NCBI GenBank assembly: GCA_046329585.1
Contig: JAXLUI010000002.1
Location: 1,674,001 to 1,738,000, forward strand
Direction of reading: 5' to 3'
Length of the DNA: 64,000 nucleotides
DNA from: DLKC01 sp002478885
GTDB taxonomy: Bacteria; Bacteroidota; Bacteroidia; Chitinophagales; Chitinophagaceae
Positions 27,306-39,210 of this stretch are shown here, piece after piece. Below the pieces are notes generated by a model. It was given only the letters and a program-made list of their open reading frames with translations, was not told where the DNA came from and did not search any database. The position numbers and the translations under genes are program-made. Numbering within the stretch: position 1 is the first letter of the stretch; each line of letters begins with the position of its first letter.

Positions 27306-27908
27306 TTAGTTTTTAAGTCCTTTGAAAATAACCGTTAACAAGAATCTTATGTCGGCAAAGCCCTTTGTATAATTTATCTCAGGCTCCTTTTTTAATATGG
27401 CATTTTGTTCCGTGTAGTGTTTGATTGCATCACTCATACTCAGTAATGCGGTGGCGAGCTTCCCGGCATCCGTTTTTACGATCTCCTCGTTTTTGATTCC
27501 ATCTTTCAACAAGCCGGCAAGAAAATCCGTTTCCTTTTGCATGACGGCTTCGTACAGGGATAAAAAGCCCGGCAGCAGGCGTTTAAGCATTTCAGTAGAA
27601 ATACGGTTGAGGTTCAAAATAGTCTTATAATAATTATAACGCTCCTGCATATAAAACATTACCCGCGCTTCCACGCCTTTCTTTCTCATTGTTTTTTGTT
27701 GCAGGCTTTCAAGATACTCCTCTCCTTCCTTAACGGCCACTTCAAGAAATAGCGCTTCCTTATTCCTGTAATAGTAGAATAAAGAAGACTTGGTCATTCC
27801 GGCCGACCTGGCAATATCTTCCAGTGTTGTTTTTTCAAGCCCGTATTTTAAAAAACAGGCCATCGCAGCTTTGCCAATATCCTGTTTAACAGACTCTTTT
27901 TTATTCAT
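27306..27908 (-). CDS. TetR/AcrR family transcriptional regulator
   Basis: 200 residues. The N-terminal HTH is clear (ACFLKYGLEKTTLEDIARSAGMTKSSLFYYYRNKEALF, residues about 15-52). The helical C-terminal ligand domain is divergent. It is the first gene of the TonB receptor/beta-helix/cytochrome cluster and probably autoregulates it. A candidate operator lies at 27949-27969. Confidence 0.88.
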   Translation of the reverse strand: MNKKESVKQDIGKAAMACFLKYGLEKTTLEDIARSAGMTKSSLFYYYRNKEALFLEVAVKEGEEYLESLQQKTMRKKGVEARVMFYMQERYNYYKTILNLNRISTEMLKRLLPGFLSLYEAVMQKETDFLAGLLKDGIKNEEIVKTDAGKLATALLSMSDAIKHYTEQNAILKKEPEINYTKGFADIRFLLTVIFKGLKN

Positions 27909-27948
27909 AAAACAACTTTACTTGCAACGAAAGTATTTTTAATAATTT

Positions 27949-27969
27949 GAACTTTTGATTAAAAAAGTC
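27949..27969. promoter_or_regulatory. Possible TetR operator
   Basis: Imperfect inverted repeat GAACTTTT - 5 bp - AAAAAGTC lies 40 bp upstream of the tetR start, in AT-rich sequence that probably contains the promoter. Arm identity is 6 of 8, so this is a suggestion only. Confidence 0.3.
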
Positions 27970-28522
27970 TAAAAACAAAATGTGCTTTAAGCTCATGCAT
28001 CTTCTCTTTTCTCATGCGCGATAGCATGCCGTGGCTTCTTTTCGTTATAAGTCTTTGTTAGCCAGCTACAGTTTTTTATGGCATCGGCAGTTGCCACGCT
28101 CGGTTCAGGGTTCAGGCCTTGTGGACGCTGGATGCGGTGCTGTGTGGCCAATAGGGCAAAAAGCTTCAGGTGCGTCGCCAAAAAGAAGGTTCTCTAACCC
28201 CAGGCTACCGGCATCGATCCCGGCAAGCTAAGAAATGAGTGCCGTTTTTCACAAGCGACACGGAGAGCTCCTTTTTGAACGGGCATCCAGCAGGCTTATA
28301 CACATTCAATGTGGCTTATTTGGCTTTCAGCTGTGTGCAATACCGGTTCGGAAAAAGAATGACCAGCCGGATGTTTTATTATTTAAATTGCGTATTGCAA
28401 ACACCGGCACTGAAGTAATTTTTTTAAAAACCAAAACAACGGCAACGATCAACTGAAGCTTCACAAATATTTTTGCGCAACCGTATGCTATCATTGCATT
28501 TGTTGCCCATTGAGATAAAGAT

Positions 28523-28554
28523 GAAGTGATTGCGACGCAACAGGTGGTGCCATG
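28523..28554 (+). repeat. Dispersed repeat arm F7 (truncated)
   Basis: Contains TGCGACGCAACAGGTGGTGCCAT without the AAAGCCGGG end. It lies about 90 bp upstream of the adhesin start and lacks a nearby partner. Confidence 0.5.
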
Positions 28555-28640
28555 AAAATCCAATGCTGGTATTATTAGACAAATTGTGCTCCCTATATTT
28601 CGTTCGGATCACGACAGGCAGTTTCCGAAACGGTCATACT

Positions 28641-31600
28641 ATGCAAAAGACCGCGCTGATCGCGATCACTTTTTTGTGTTGCTTTTTTTGTGGGCACACA
28701 CAAATGAATTTACAATCACCTCACCCTGCTGCCAAATTTCTGAACAAAAAGACGGGCGGACAATCAGACCTTTTCGCCACGCAGAACAGCTTTATTGAAA
28801 ACAAAGGGCAGTATGGTAAAACCCCGGCCTCATTGAGTGATATGGGGAAAATATTGTTTGGTTACGAGGGGTTTTCAATGCCCGTGCTGTTTACCGAAAA
28901 AGGCGTGATATACTTGCAAAAAAAAAGAAGAGAAATCTTCGGAGCGCGAAAGAGAAAAACGCGAAAAACAGGAAAAAGATAATGAAGCTAAAAATGGCGA
29001 GGAAAATGATACGCATTTTATAACAATGAGGTTTCTTAACGCAAATGCGGCCACGCAGGTTATCGCATCTGATCAAGAACGGGCTTATTTTACTTACAGC
29101 ATTCTGCAGGAAAAGGCAAGCGCGTATAAAAAAATCACTTACAAAAATATTTACCCAGGTATCGATATCAGTTTTTATTTCAACGGTAATGGAAAAGCCG
29201 GCTTTGAATACAGCATAAAAGTGCAGCGTGGCGCAAACCCCTCTGCGGTGAAAATGATCTTTGGAGGAGATGTAAAGATGTTGCAGGAACAAAATGATGG
29301 AGCGATGCGCATGCGGTCGGACTTTGGGTCATTTGAACATTCGAAGCCAGTGGGCTTCTATGAAGATGCGCCCGAACAAAAAATTGGCTGCACATTTAAA
29401 CGTGACAAAAACATTTTGAGCTGCGCAATAGTTGGAAAATATGACACAACAAAAACGGTGATTGTTGATCCTTTTGTAAGTTCAACATCAAACCTTACTG
29501 GCCTCAATGCGGGTAAAGCAAAAGACATCGATTTTGACTATGCTGGCAATATTTATGTAACGGGCGGCGGCGATGGTGCAACAAATCATATGCTCGCCAA
29601 ATACGACGCAAATGGCGTGCTGCAATGGACTTTCAGTGGTGTACTTACTAGTCCGTCGTGGCAATTCGGCACCTATTTCGGGGGTTGGGTTGTAGAAAAG
29701 ACGACCGGCAATGTTTATCTTGGCCAAGGCTTTGAATACATAAATGGCTTTAGCATTATTAGAATAAATACGGCGGGAATTTATGACAATTATATTACCA
29801 CTGCCAATCCTAACTTCAGAGAAGACTGGAAAATGTACTGGAACTGCAACAGTGGATCCCCTCAAATATTGATTGCAGGGGGCGGAACAAATTCAAATAT
29901 CAATTTTGGTATTTGCACACCACCGTCCACAACGATTAGCTCATTGAACATTACGGGCATACCTTATACAGGAACAGATGGCTGGGCACAGGATATTTCC
30001 GATCTTGTTATTGATCCGCTAACCAATGATCTCTACACAATTTATGGGTCTTTGTATGGTACGCCTTCGCTTAGCAATAAGATCTATAAAAATACAGCGC
30101 CTTATAGCGCGGGATCGATGGCTTGGAATTTATACTCGGGCTTCGTAGCTGTACAGGAAATCGCCAACAGACCCTACCTGGCAGGAACACAGATCGATAA
30201 TTCGAGCAATGTATTTGCGGTAAATTCTTCGTATTTGTTTTACTGGGACGGAAAGAACCTGAAGGCATTCGATAAATCAAATGGCAACACGGTTGGAACG
30301 CCATTGACAATCGCTACGAACAGTAACCTGATGAGTGGTGGCATTATCGCAGATGAATGTAACAATATTTATGTGGGCTCGACAAACGGAACCATCAAGG
30401 TTTATAAATTTAATGGATCCATATTCAACGATGCCCCGGCCGCAGATATCAGTATTCCAGGCTACAGTACAAAGTCGGTTTACGACCTTGCCTATAATGA
30501 ATCACAAAAATTATTGTATGCAAGTGGCGACGGTTTTGTTGCAGCATTTGATGTATCCTCGTATGGCTGCCCCACAACAACATATAGCCTGAATATTAAT
30601 GCTAATTGTGGAGCAGGAACAGCGACCGTAACTGTTAGTCCAACACCACCTTCCGGCTCAACAGTTACTTATGTACTGTATGATGGCACAACCCAACTAT
30701 CAACAAATTCAACGGGCATATTCACCGGATTAACACCCGGTATTACTTATACGGTAAAGGTTTACATAAACCAGATATGCAGCGGATCACTCACTGTTAA
30801 GGATTTTATTTTGCCGGGACCGCAACTGAACCTATCAAAAACAGATGCCACATGTGGCAACGCCAGCGGAACTATTACGGCTTCAGGAAATGGCGGGACC
30901 AATCCTTACACATATAGCAAAGATGGTGTTTCTTTTGGGGGCAGCGGCAATTTTATCAACCTTACAGCAGGTCTTTACATCATAACAGTAAAGGATGCAG
31001 GTGGATGTAAAACAGCAGACAGCATTATCGTAAAAAACAGCAACGGGCCCTCCCTAAATTTTACCGCAACGAACGCTTTTTGCAGTACAAGTAATGGTAC
31101 AATAACAGCAACAGTTTCCGGTGGAGTTGCGCCATTACTATACAGTATTGACGGCACCACCTACCAAACAGGTAATGTTTTCATAGGGCTTGCCGCCGGC
31201 AGCTATACGCTCACGGTAAAGGATGCCAATGGTTGTACAAACGCAGTAAGTGTAAACATTGGCAGTTCCTCATCGCCGCAGCTGACCGTTACACCAACCG
31301 CAACCACATGCAACAATACTAATGGTGTAATTACTGCATTTGGCACCAGCGACGCTACACCATTGCAATACAGCATTAATGGCAATATTTTTCAACCTGG
31401 TAACATATTTTCGAATCTTGCAGGGGGGAACTACATAGTCTCGGCGAAAGATGTAAATGGTTGTATAACTAAGGTAAGTACAACGGTCGCCAATTCACCA
31501 GGCCCAACTGTTAGTGCAGTGGCTACAACCGCATCATGTAATAACGTAAACGGAATTGTAACTGCGACAGCCACTGGTGGAGCAGCACCTTTACAGTTCA

Positions 31601-34600
31601 GCATTAACGGTTCATTTTTTCAAACCAGCAATATTTTTACGGGACTTGCCGCTGGCACTTATACAATAACAGTGCTCGATGCAAACGGGTGTACCAATAC
31701 AGTTTCCGTTACTGTCAATAATACAACAGGGCCTGCCGTAACAGCAGTTGCGACAAACGCATCCTGTGGCGGCAATAATGGATCAATAACAATTACAGCG
31801 ACGGGCAGTGGCCCTTTCCAATACAGCACTAACGGGTTCACCTTCCAGGCTGGCAATGTTTTCAATGGCCTGATTGCAGGAAATTATGTAGCGTATGTTA
31901 AGGATGCCTCAGGATGTATAGCGGCCGTGGCTACCACTGTAAATAATACGGCTGCGCCTCAAATAACGACAGTTGCCACAGCTACATCCTGTACTTTAAA
32001 CGATGGCAAAATTACTGCAACCGGTACCGGTGGAACCGGAGGTCTTCAATACAGTATCAACGGCACAATATTCCAGGTAGGCAATATCTTTACCAATCTT
32101 GCTGAAGGTGACTATACCGTAACAGTAAAGGATGCCAATAACTGCACAGCAATAACCCAGGTTACGGTTGCAAACGCTTCGGGGTTAGCGCTCAAGGCAA
32201 GTTCTATCTCAACTTCTTGCAGTGGCAACAATGGAAGCATTACGATAACCGCTACTGGTGGTGTACCGCCCTTACAGTACAGTATTGATGGCATCAACTT
32301 CCAGTCATCAAACAATTTCACCAATGTCTCAGCTGGAAACTATGGAGTTACCGTGAAAGATGCCAATGGTTGTACTGTTTCTGCTAATGTTACTGTTACA
32401 TCAGGATCTGCCGTTTTTGTTTCCGCAACTAAAACAGATGCGAATTGCAACGGTGCTAACGGAACAATCAGTGCAACCGCGACCGGTGGTACTCCGCCTT
32501 ATTTATTTAGTGTTGATGGAACCAACTTTCAGTCAAGCGGCACCTTCATCAGCCTCGCTCCAACAACCTACACGGTTTTTGTAAAAGACGCGAATGGTTG
32601 TAACAATACAACAAGCATAACACTTGTAAACAATGGCAGTGGGCCTGGGCCACAGCTTGTGTTAAAAAAACTTGACCCTTCCTTCTGCGGACAAAATGAA
32701 GGCACTATACAAGTCGACGGGAATAACGGAAAAAAGCCCTATAGTTTTAGTATTAACGGGGGCCCTTTCCAGGGAGGTGGGACATTTAATAATCTTCCTC
32801 CAGGTGATTATATAATGACTATAATGGATGGAAATGGCTGCACAGACTCTAAAATTGTAACAGTGCCCGATGTACCTGGGCCAACTCTGTCAGCAACAAC
32901 AATTCCCGCAGCCTGCGCTACAGCCAATGGCAGCATCACGGCAATTGGCTCAGGCGGCACAAAGCCATACAGATATAACGTTAATGGAGGCTTACTTCAG
33001 GGAGGTGGTTCATTCCTGGGACTCTCTGCAGGATCTTATATTATCGGAATAATAGATGCAGAAGGTTGCACCAACTCAATGACCGTAATAGTCACCAACA
33101 CAGGCGGCCCTGCTGTTACAGCAACCAAACAGGACGGCACATGCGGTTTAAACAATGGCAGCATTACAGCAACAGGCACGGGGGGCACGGCGCCTTACAC
33201 TTATAGCATTAATGGCATCAATTATCAGTCCGGCAACGTATTTAATGGGTTAGCTGCAGGCAACTATATGGTAACGGTACAAGATGCAACCGGGTGCACA
33301 TCAGGTGTTGCTGTAACAATCAATAACCCGGGCAGTCCTTTATCTACACTAGTTGCTACAACTGCCACCTGCAATACAAACAATGGAACTATTACGACAA
33401 ACGTTTCAGGTGGTGCGGCACCCATAAAGTATAGTATTGATGGAACCATTTTCCAGAGCAGCAACCTTTTTAGTAATCTTAGCCCCGCCTCCTATACAAT
33501 AACCGTGTTGGATGCCTCCGGTTGTTTTAGTAAAGCCAACGTGACAATAAGCAAAACGCCGATTCCGGAAGTAACTGCATTTACTGTACCATCTTTATGT
33601 AATGCAAACAGCGGAACCATTACGACAAGCGGAACAAAAGGAGTATTACCTTATGTATATAGCATCGACGGAGCGGTCTTTCAAAGCAGTAACACATTCA
33701 GCAATTTGGCATCTGGGTTTTACACCGTTACGATAAAGGATGCTTCAGGTTGCACCAACACAACCGGCGTTACAATAACAAGCGCATCGGGTCCTCAAAT
33801 AACCACGACTGCGACGGCTGCTACCTGCGGAAATAGCGATGGCTCGATTTTAGTCAACGGTTCCGGCGGATTGGCGCCTCTAACCTATTCTATTGATGGT
33901 GTCACGTTCCAATTGTCAAATAACTTCATTTCCCTTAATCCGAATACATATATTGTATCTGTCAAAGATGCTAACGGCTGTGTAAATTTGAAGCCTACCC
34001 TTGTAGGGAATATCAACGGCCCCCAGCAGATTACGGCCAAGGTGGTTAATGCAAACTGTGGAGCAAGCAATGGATCCATAACCGCATCCGTTACCGGAGG
34101 CACCGCAGCTTTTCAATATAGCATCAATGGTTCAACCTTTCAGCCGGGTAATTTATTTACTGGTTTATCTGCCGCTGGCTATAGCCTTACCGTTAAAGAT
34201 GCGAACAACTGTTCCCTATCAACTCCTGTTGCGGTATTGAATTTAGCTGGTCCTTCTATCACCGCTTCTACTATAGCAGCAGGCTGCAGTGGCAGCGACG
34301 GTGTTATCACTGCCATTGCAAGCGGAGGGTCTGCTCCGCTGCAATACTCTATAAACGGTGCCACATTTCAATCTCCTGGCATATTTATAAATGTTGCCGG
34401 CGGTAGTTATACCGTCATAGCCAAAGATGCGAATGGATGCACCAACAGCACAAACGTAACCGTAAACAGTGCGACGGGCCCGGTAGTAACAGCAACCAGC
34501 ACTACGGCAACCTGCAGTAGCAATAATGGCAGTATAACGGCAAGTGCCTCGGGTTCGGCACCGTTCAATTATTCAATTGACGGAATCAATTTTCAACCAG

Positions 34601-36828
34601 TCAACATTTTTTCCAGTCTCTCGGCAGGCAACTATACAGTCACCGTAAAAGATGTAAATGGCTGCACTAATTCAACGCTTGTTTCAGTAAATAGCAGCGC
34701 AGGACCGGTACTTAGTGCAACTACCACCTCTGAAACCTGTAGTCTAAACAATGGAACTATTACGGCTATTGCCTTCGGCGGCACACCGCCGTTTACTTAT
34801 TCCATTGATGGCATAAGCTTCGTAAACAGCAATGTCTTCAATGGCCTGGCTGCAGGGTCTTACACAGTCTCTGTGAAAGATGTAAACGGTTGTATCAACT
34901 CAACAACCGTTACAGTTAACAATACTTCGGCACCTTCGATCACGGCTTCGTCCACTACGGCAACATGTAGTGCCAGCAACGGATCCATCACCGCTACAGC
35001 AACAGGTGGCACTGCACCGTTTACTTATTCCATTGATGGCATAAGCTTCGTAAACAGCAATGTCTTCAACGGCCTGGCTGCAGGGTCTTACACAGTCTCT
35101 GTGAAAGATGTAAACGGTTGTATCAACAGCACCGTTTCTGTCATTAACAATATCTCTGCCCCTACCATTACGGGAATAGCTTCACCTGCTACCTGCAATG
35201 CGAGCAATGGTGTCATAATTGCCACACCTAATGGCGGAACTCCTCCATTTAGTTATTCAATTAATGGCACCAGTTTCCAGTCCGGAAACAGTTTCACCGG
35301 TCTGCCGGCAGGTGCTTACACGGTGACAATTAAAGATGCAAACGGATGTAGCAATAGTACTAACATCAATATCAATAATTCTTCGGGGCCAAGTATAAGC
35401 GCTACAGCTACAGCAGCAACCTGCAATGGCAATAATGGCAGCATAACAGCGATCGCATTCGGAGGCGCACCACCATTTACTTATTCAATCGATGGCATTC
35501 ATTTTCAGCAGTCTGCCATTTTCAGCACAATACCTGCAGGTAGCTATACTATAAGTGTAAAAGATGCAAATAGTTGTATCAATTCAACCGCTGTTACTGT
35601 GAACGGAGGCACCGGGCCATCACTCAGCACAACTGCAACGGCTTCATCCTGCAGCATTAACAATGGAAGCATTTCAGCCACAGCATTAGGTGGCACGACA
35701 CCCTTTAGCTATTCTATAGACGGTATTAATTTTCAAACTGGCAATTCTTTCAACACACTCGCGGCAGGTACTTACACTATTACCGTTAAAGATGCCAACG
35801 GGTGTACTGCTGTTTCGCCGGTAACCGTTGCAACAATTAACGCAGTAGCAGTCAATGCCGGCAACGACATCACTATCTGCGAAGGCACCAGCAGCAAAAT
35901 CGCCGCATCGTCAGATGGCAGCACTTTCTCCTGGTCGCCGGCCGATGGGCTTAGCGATCCTTTCCAACTCAATCCTTATGTTTCACCAAAAACAAACACC
36001 ACATATGTTCTTACGGCGCACAATGGAACCTGTACCAAAACAGACACCCTAAACGTGGCAGTAAATCCTGCACCAGTTCCTTATGCGGGTCCTGACACCT
36101 CAGTCTGCCCAGGTAACACACTGCAACTGCAGGGAAACAATGGTATGCAATATACCTGGCTGCCGCCAGCCTTCCTGTCAAATGCAAATGCACCCAATCC
36201 TTATATCATCGATCTCCCCGGAAGTATTACTTACTACCTAAGCGTCATCGACGCCAATGGTTGCCGTTCGTTACGCAGCGATACAATTCATATTACACTA
36301 ATGCCACCGCCAAAAGTTTTTGCAGGCAACGACACCAGCATTGCAATGGGGCAACCAGTTCAGTTGAATGCCATAGACGTCAACAACACTGGGTTTACAA
36401 CATATACATGGGCGCCACCGTATAAGCTCAGCGACGCCCATATTCAAAACCCTGTTACAACTACCGATAAAGAAACGGTGTATGCAGTAACTGCCACTAC
36501 GCCGCAGCACTGCACTGCCACCGACTATATCAGCATCAGGGTGTACCGTGGCCCCGATATTTATGTACCAACTGGCTTCACACCAAATGGTGACGGGCTA
36601 AATGATGTGGAGCGCGCTATTCCTGTTGGCATCAAAGAATTTAAATTCTTTAACATCTACAGCCGTTATGGCGAGCTCGTGTTTACCACTGCCGATCCAT
36701 CAAGAGGATGGGACGGCTACTATAAAGGTGTGAGGCAAGCACCCGGAACTTATGTATGGCAAACAGAAGGCATCGGCTACGATGGTAAGGTTATCTTCAG
36801 AAAAGGAACTGTTGTTTTAATAAGATAA
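28641..36828 (+). CDS. Giant SprB-repeat surface adhesin with T9SS type B sorting domain (frameshifted)
   Basis: About 2,730 codons if one frameshift is repaired. A signal peptide (MQKTALIAITFLCCFFC) and NSFIENKGQYG, the DUF7948-type opening, lie in one frame. The A9 run at 28918-28926 shifts the frame; removing one A continues as KKEEKSSERERE into the long frame that runs to 36828. A propeller-like region (to about codon 660) is followed by 22 tandem SprB-type repeats of about 76 residues (30820-35840), each with an S-I-D/N-G strand and VKDANGC. Three PKD-like domains follow, then the type B tail (FTPNGDGLNDV ... IYSRYGELVF). Homologues are T9SS-exported surface adhesins or gliding-related proteins. 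The frameshift may be an assembly error, decay or phase variation. Confidence 0.85.
30820..35840 (+). repeat. 22 tandem SprB-type repeats, ~228 bp period
   Basis: Protein-level repeats inside the adhesin. Each unit has a TCxxxNGSITATATGG strand, YSIDGxxFQ, a GLAAGxYTVTVKDANGC block and a short linker ending GP or AP. Most units have diverged at DNA level, but units 18 and 19 share a 111-bp block (34789-34899 and 35017-35127) differing at one base, offset by exactly 228 bp. Confidence 0.9.
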
Positions 36829-36836
36829 TATCTGTG

Positions 36837-37055
36837 GTCCCGGCAGCAGTGTAAGTGGCATCGCCTGTTGCGTCTCACTCTTGTGCTTTCCCACAATTTG
36901 CAAGCGGTATTTAATGCAGCACTATAGCGCTGCATTTTGCTTTAACAACATAGAGTTTTGTCTTAGTAAGGTTTAAACGCCTGTTGTTGCCACGCATGTA
37001 GAAAGTACAAGAGTGCGACGCAAGAAAAGCTTAATTGAAATACCTTAGCTGGGAA
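36837..37055. repeat. Fold-back repeat unit R5/F8
   Basis: Left arm: CCCGGCAG...GGCATCGCCTGTTGCG, then TCTCACTCTTGTGC. Right arm: GTACAAGAGTGCGACGCAAG. It begins 9 bp after the adhesin stop and ends 11 bp before the SDR start. The outer right end is degraded (TTAGCTGGG). One mismatch (TCTCAC for TCGCAC) breaks the core in the left arm. Confidence 0.75.
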
Positions 37056-37065
37056 AACGAAAAAA

Positions 37066-37755
37066 ATGAAAACCGCAATCGTAACAGGTGCCAGTGGAAA
37101 TATGGGCCAGGCTGTTGTAAAAAAATTTATTGACGAAGGTTATAAAGTTATTGGAACGGTTATGCCCAACGATCCGGTTCCGATGGACTTTCCCGAAGAC
37201 AGACTCGACAAAGTTATTGTTGACCTGATGAATGAATACGATGCGCAGCAATTCGTGGAAACTATTGTTACAAAATACGGCAGCATCAATGCTGTTGTGC
37301 TCACCGTTGGAGGTTTTGCAATGAACGATATCGCTTCAACAAAAACCAGCGACATAAGTAAACAATACAAACTGAATTTCGAAACGGCATACAACGTTGC
37401 TCGACCCGCTTTTGTGCAAATGCTTAAACAAAACAGCGGCAGAATTTTCATGGTCGGCTCAAGGCCTGGCATAGACATGAAGAACAGCAAAGGCATGGTA
37501 GCCTATGGATTGGCCAAGTCGCTTATCTTTCGCCTTGCTGAACTGATGAATGATGAAGCAAAAGGAACCGATGTTGTTACAAGTGTGATTGTTCCCAGCA
37601 CCATCGACACTCCCCCTAACCGAAAAACCATGCCAGATGCGGACTTTAGCACATGGGTGCAACCTGCACAGATTGCTGACGCAATTTATTTTTATTGCAC
37701 AGCTCAGGCATCCTGTGTGAGAGAACCAATTATAAAAGTCTATAACAACGCATAA
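37066..37755 (+). CDS. Short-chain dehydrogenase/reductase
   Basis: 229 residues. Rossmann nucleotide-binding motif TGASGNMGQAV at the N-terminus, VLTVGGFA in the NAG position, and the catalytic Y-x-x-x-K as YGLAK near 147-151, with the Ser of MVGSRPG upstream. Substrate unknown; the short C-terminus suggests a simple classical SDR. The DinB gene starts 9 bp after its stop. Confidence 0.85.
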   Translation: MKTAIVTGASGNMGQAVVKKFIDEGYKVIGTVMPNDPVPMDFPEDRLDKVIVDLMNEYDAQQFVETIVTKYGSINAVVLTVGGFAMNDIASTKTSDISKQYKLNFETAYNVARPAFVQMLKQNSGRIFMVGSRPGIDMKNSKGMVAYGLAKSLIFRLAELMNDEAKGTDVVTSVIVPSTIDTPPNRKTMPDADFSTWVQPAQIADAIYFYCTAQASCVREPIIKVYNNA

Positions 37756-37764
37756 AATTTCTGT

Positions 37765-38214
37765 ATGCTTTTAGAAAATCTCGAACTCCTTTTTGCACGT
37801 GACCTGGAAAAATTAAAAACGGAGATCAGTAGTTATAAAGATGAAAACAATCTTTGGCAAATAAGAGCCGGCATTTTAAATTCAGGCGGTAACCTTGCCT
37901 TGCATTTAGTGGGTAACCTGAAACACTTTGTGGGGCTTGTGCTTGGTGAATTTTCTTATTCAAGAGAAAGAGACAAAGAGTTCAGCAACAAAAATATTCC
38001 CGTTGCAGACATCATCCGATCGATTGATGAAACCATAACGGTGGTAACTGCCACATTGAGCAAGCTTACTCATGATGATATCGCCAGGATCTACCCGCAA
38101 AAACCCTTGGGGACTGAAATGACTACTGCGAATTTTTTGTTGCATCTTTATGCTCATTTGAATTATCATCTTGGACAGATCAATTATCACCGGAGAATTG
38201 TAGAAGCGAATTAA
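37765..38214 (+). CDS. DinB-superfamily protein (DUF1572-like)
   Basis: 149 residues forming a predicted four-helix bundle. Histidines in NLALHLVGNLKHF and in LLHLYAHLNYHLGQINYHRR occupy the positions of the DinB metal triad. Family members bind a divalent metal; some act as thiol-dependent transferases, most are uncharacterised. Tight spacing with the SDR upstream and the Fe-S protein 27 bp downstream suggests a three-gene operon, perhaps for redox or thiol detoxification. That role is inference only. Confidence 0.8.
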   Translation: MLLENLELLFARDLEKLKTEISSYKDENNLWQIRAGILNSGGNLALHLVGNLKHFVGLVLGEFSYSRERDKEFSNKNIPVADIIRSIDETITVVTATLSKLTHDDIARIYPQKPLGTEMTTANFLLHLYAHLNYHLGQINYHRRIVEAN

Positions 38215-38241
38215 CTATTCACTTAATTAAACCAACAAATC

Positions 38242-39189
38242 ATGCAAGCGGCTTCAACATCGCCACCCGCATTTAGATGGGATGACTGGTACCAATCTGT
38301 TGGTGGCAGAACCATTAAGATCGCAGAAGTGGATGAAATTCTTAACCAGATAAAGACCTTTCAGTATCCAAACTTTCACGGCGAAACCAATCCGCAACAA
38401 ACTGTTTTTGAAAGCATTGCTGAAGCATCTGCCGATATAAAACAAAAAGCCTTCGCCCTTGGCGCAGATGAGGTGGGCATTGCGGAAATTGAACCAGGCG
38501 ATATTTACCAGGGCCGTGAAGTGAATGAAAAGTTCGCGATCGTTGTAGGGCAAAAAATGTTATGGCGCAGTTTCCAGGAGGTACCTTCTCACGAATCTGC
38601 TATTGAATGTTTAAGAATTTATTTTTCGCTGGGCGAAGTTGTTATTAACCTGGCCAGTTATATCCGCAGTCTAGGTTATGACTGCACGGTGGAACACCCG
38701 ATAGGCGACAGTGATGTGCTGCATGTTCCGTTAGCTTTAAAAGCAGGTTTTGGCGAGTTGGGCCGGCATGGCTCTATCATTCACCCGAAAATGGGCCCGT
38801 TGTTTCGTCTTGGAAGCGTCATCACAAGCATGCCCTTGCAAATCGATCATCCCATCGATGCAGGCATAGCGGCTTTCTGTGATAACTGCAAAGCGTGCCG
38901 CATATATTGTCCCGCCAAAGCAATACCGGATGAACGTTCGGTGGAAGCCGGCAAAGACCATCTCGGCAATTACCGCTACAAGGTTGACACTGGCAAGTGC
39001 TTTCCCTATTTTGCAAAACACAATTATTGTTCAGCCTGCCTGCCTGTTTGCGTGTACAATCATAAAGAATGGGCTAAAGATTTTGAAGGGCATCAAACAA
39101 AACTTTTTCCTGCAGTTGCGTTGAAAGAACCACCGCCAACAACCGACCCTGACATACCAAAACATTGGTATCCGAAATTCAAGAGATAA
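38242..39189 (+). CDS. Epoxyqueuosine-reductase/reductive-dehalogenase-like 4Fe-4S protein
   Basis: 315 residues. The C-terminal third holds two 4Fe-4S sets: CDNCKACRIYCPAKAI near 213-228, and a second group with GKC, then YCSACLPVC near 265-275. The N-terminal ~200 residues resemble the cobalamin-binding module of QueG and respiratory reductive dehalogenases (HPSRHG-like GRHGSIIHPKMGPLFRLG). No Tat signal is present, so it is cytoplasmic. It is neither full-length QueG nor a typical RdhA. The electron acceptor is unknown. Confidence 0.7.
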   Translation: MQAASTSPPAFRWDDWYQSVGGRTIKIAEVDEILNQIKTFQYPNFHGETNPQQTVFESIAEASADIKQKAFALGADEVGIAEIEPGDIYQGREVNEKFAIVVGQKMLWRSFQEVPSHESAIECLRIYFSLGEVVINLASYIRSLGYDCTVEHPIGDSDVLHVPLALKAGFGELGRHGSIIHPKMGPLFRLGSVITSMPLQIDHPIDAGIAAFCDNCKACRIYCPAKAIPDERSVEAGKDHLGNYRYKVDTGKCFPYFAKHNYCSACLPVCVYNHKEWAKDFEGHQTKLFPAVALKEPPPTTDPDIPKHWYPKFKR

Positions 39190-39210
39190 GTTGCATAAGT
39201 GATAATATAT

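Larger units (their letters stand above)
27909..28640. other. Intergenic between tetR and the giant adhesin gene
   Basis: This 732-bp region separates divergent genes. I see the possible TetR operator at 27949-27969, repeat arm F7 at 28523-28554 and no convincing gene; short open frames on either strand lack protein-like composition. Promoters for both genes should be here. Confidence 0.45.

Noticed and set aside
30820..35840. Regular ~228-bp periodicity, CRISPR-like at first glance
   Set aside because: Units are in-frame protein repeats with no short conserved direct repeat and no spacer structure; no cas genes are present.
29180..36510. Numerous minus-strand open frames antisense to the adhesin
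   Set aside because: They recur at the same place in successive repeats and reflect codon bias of the SprB units, not genes.
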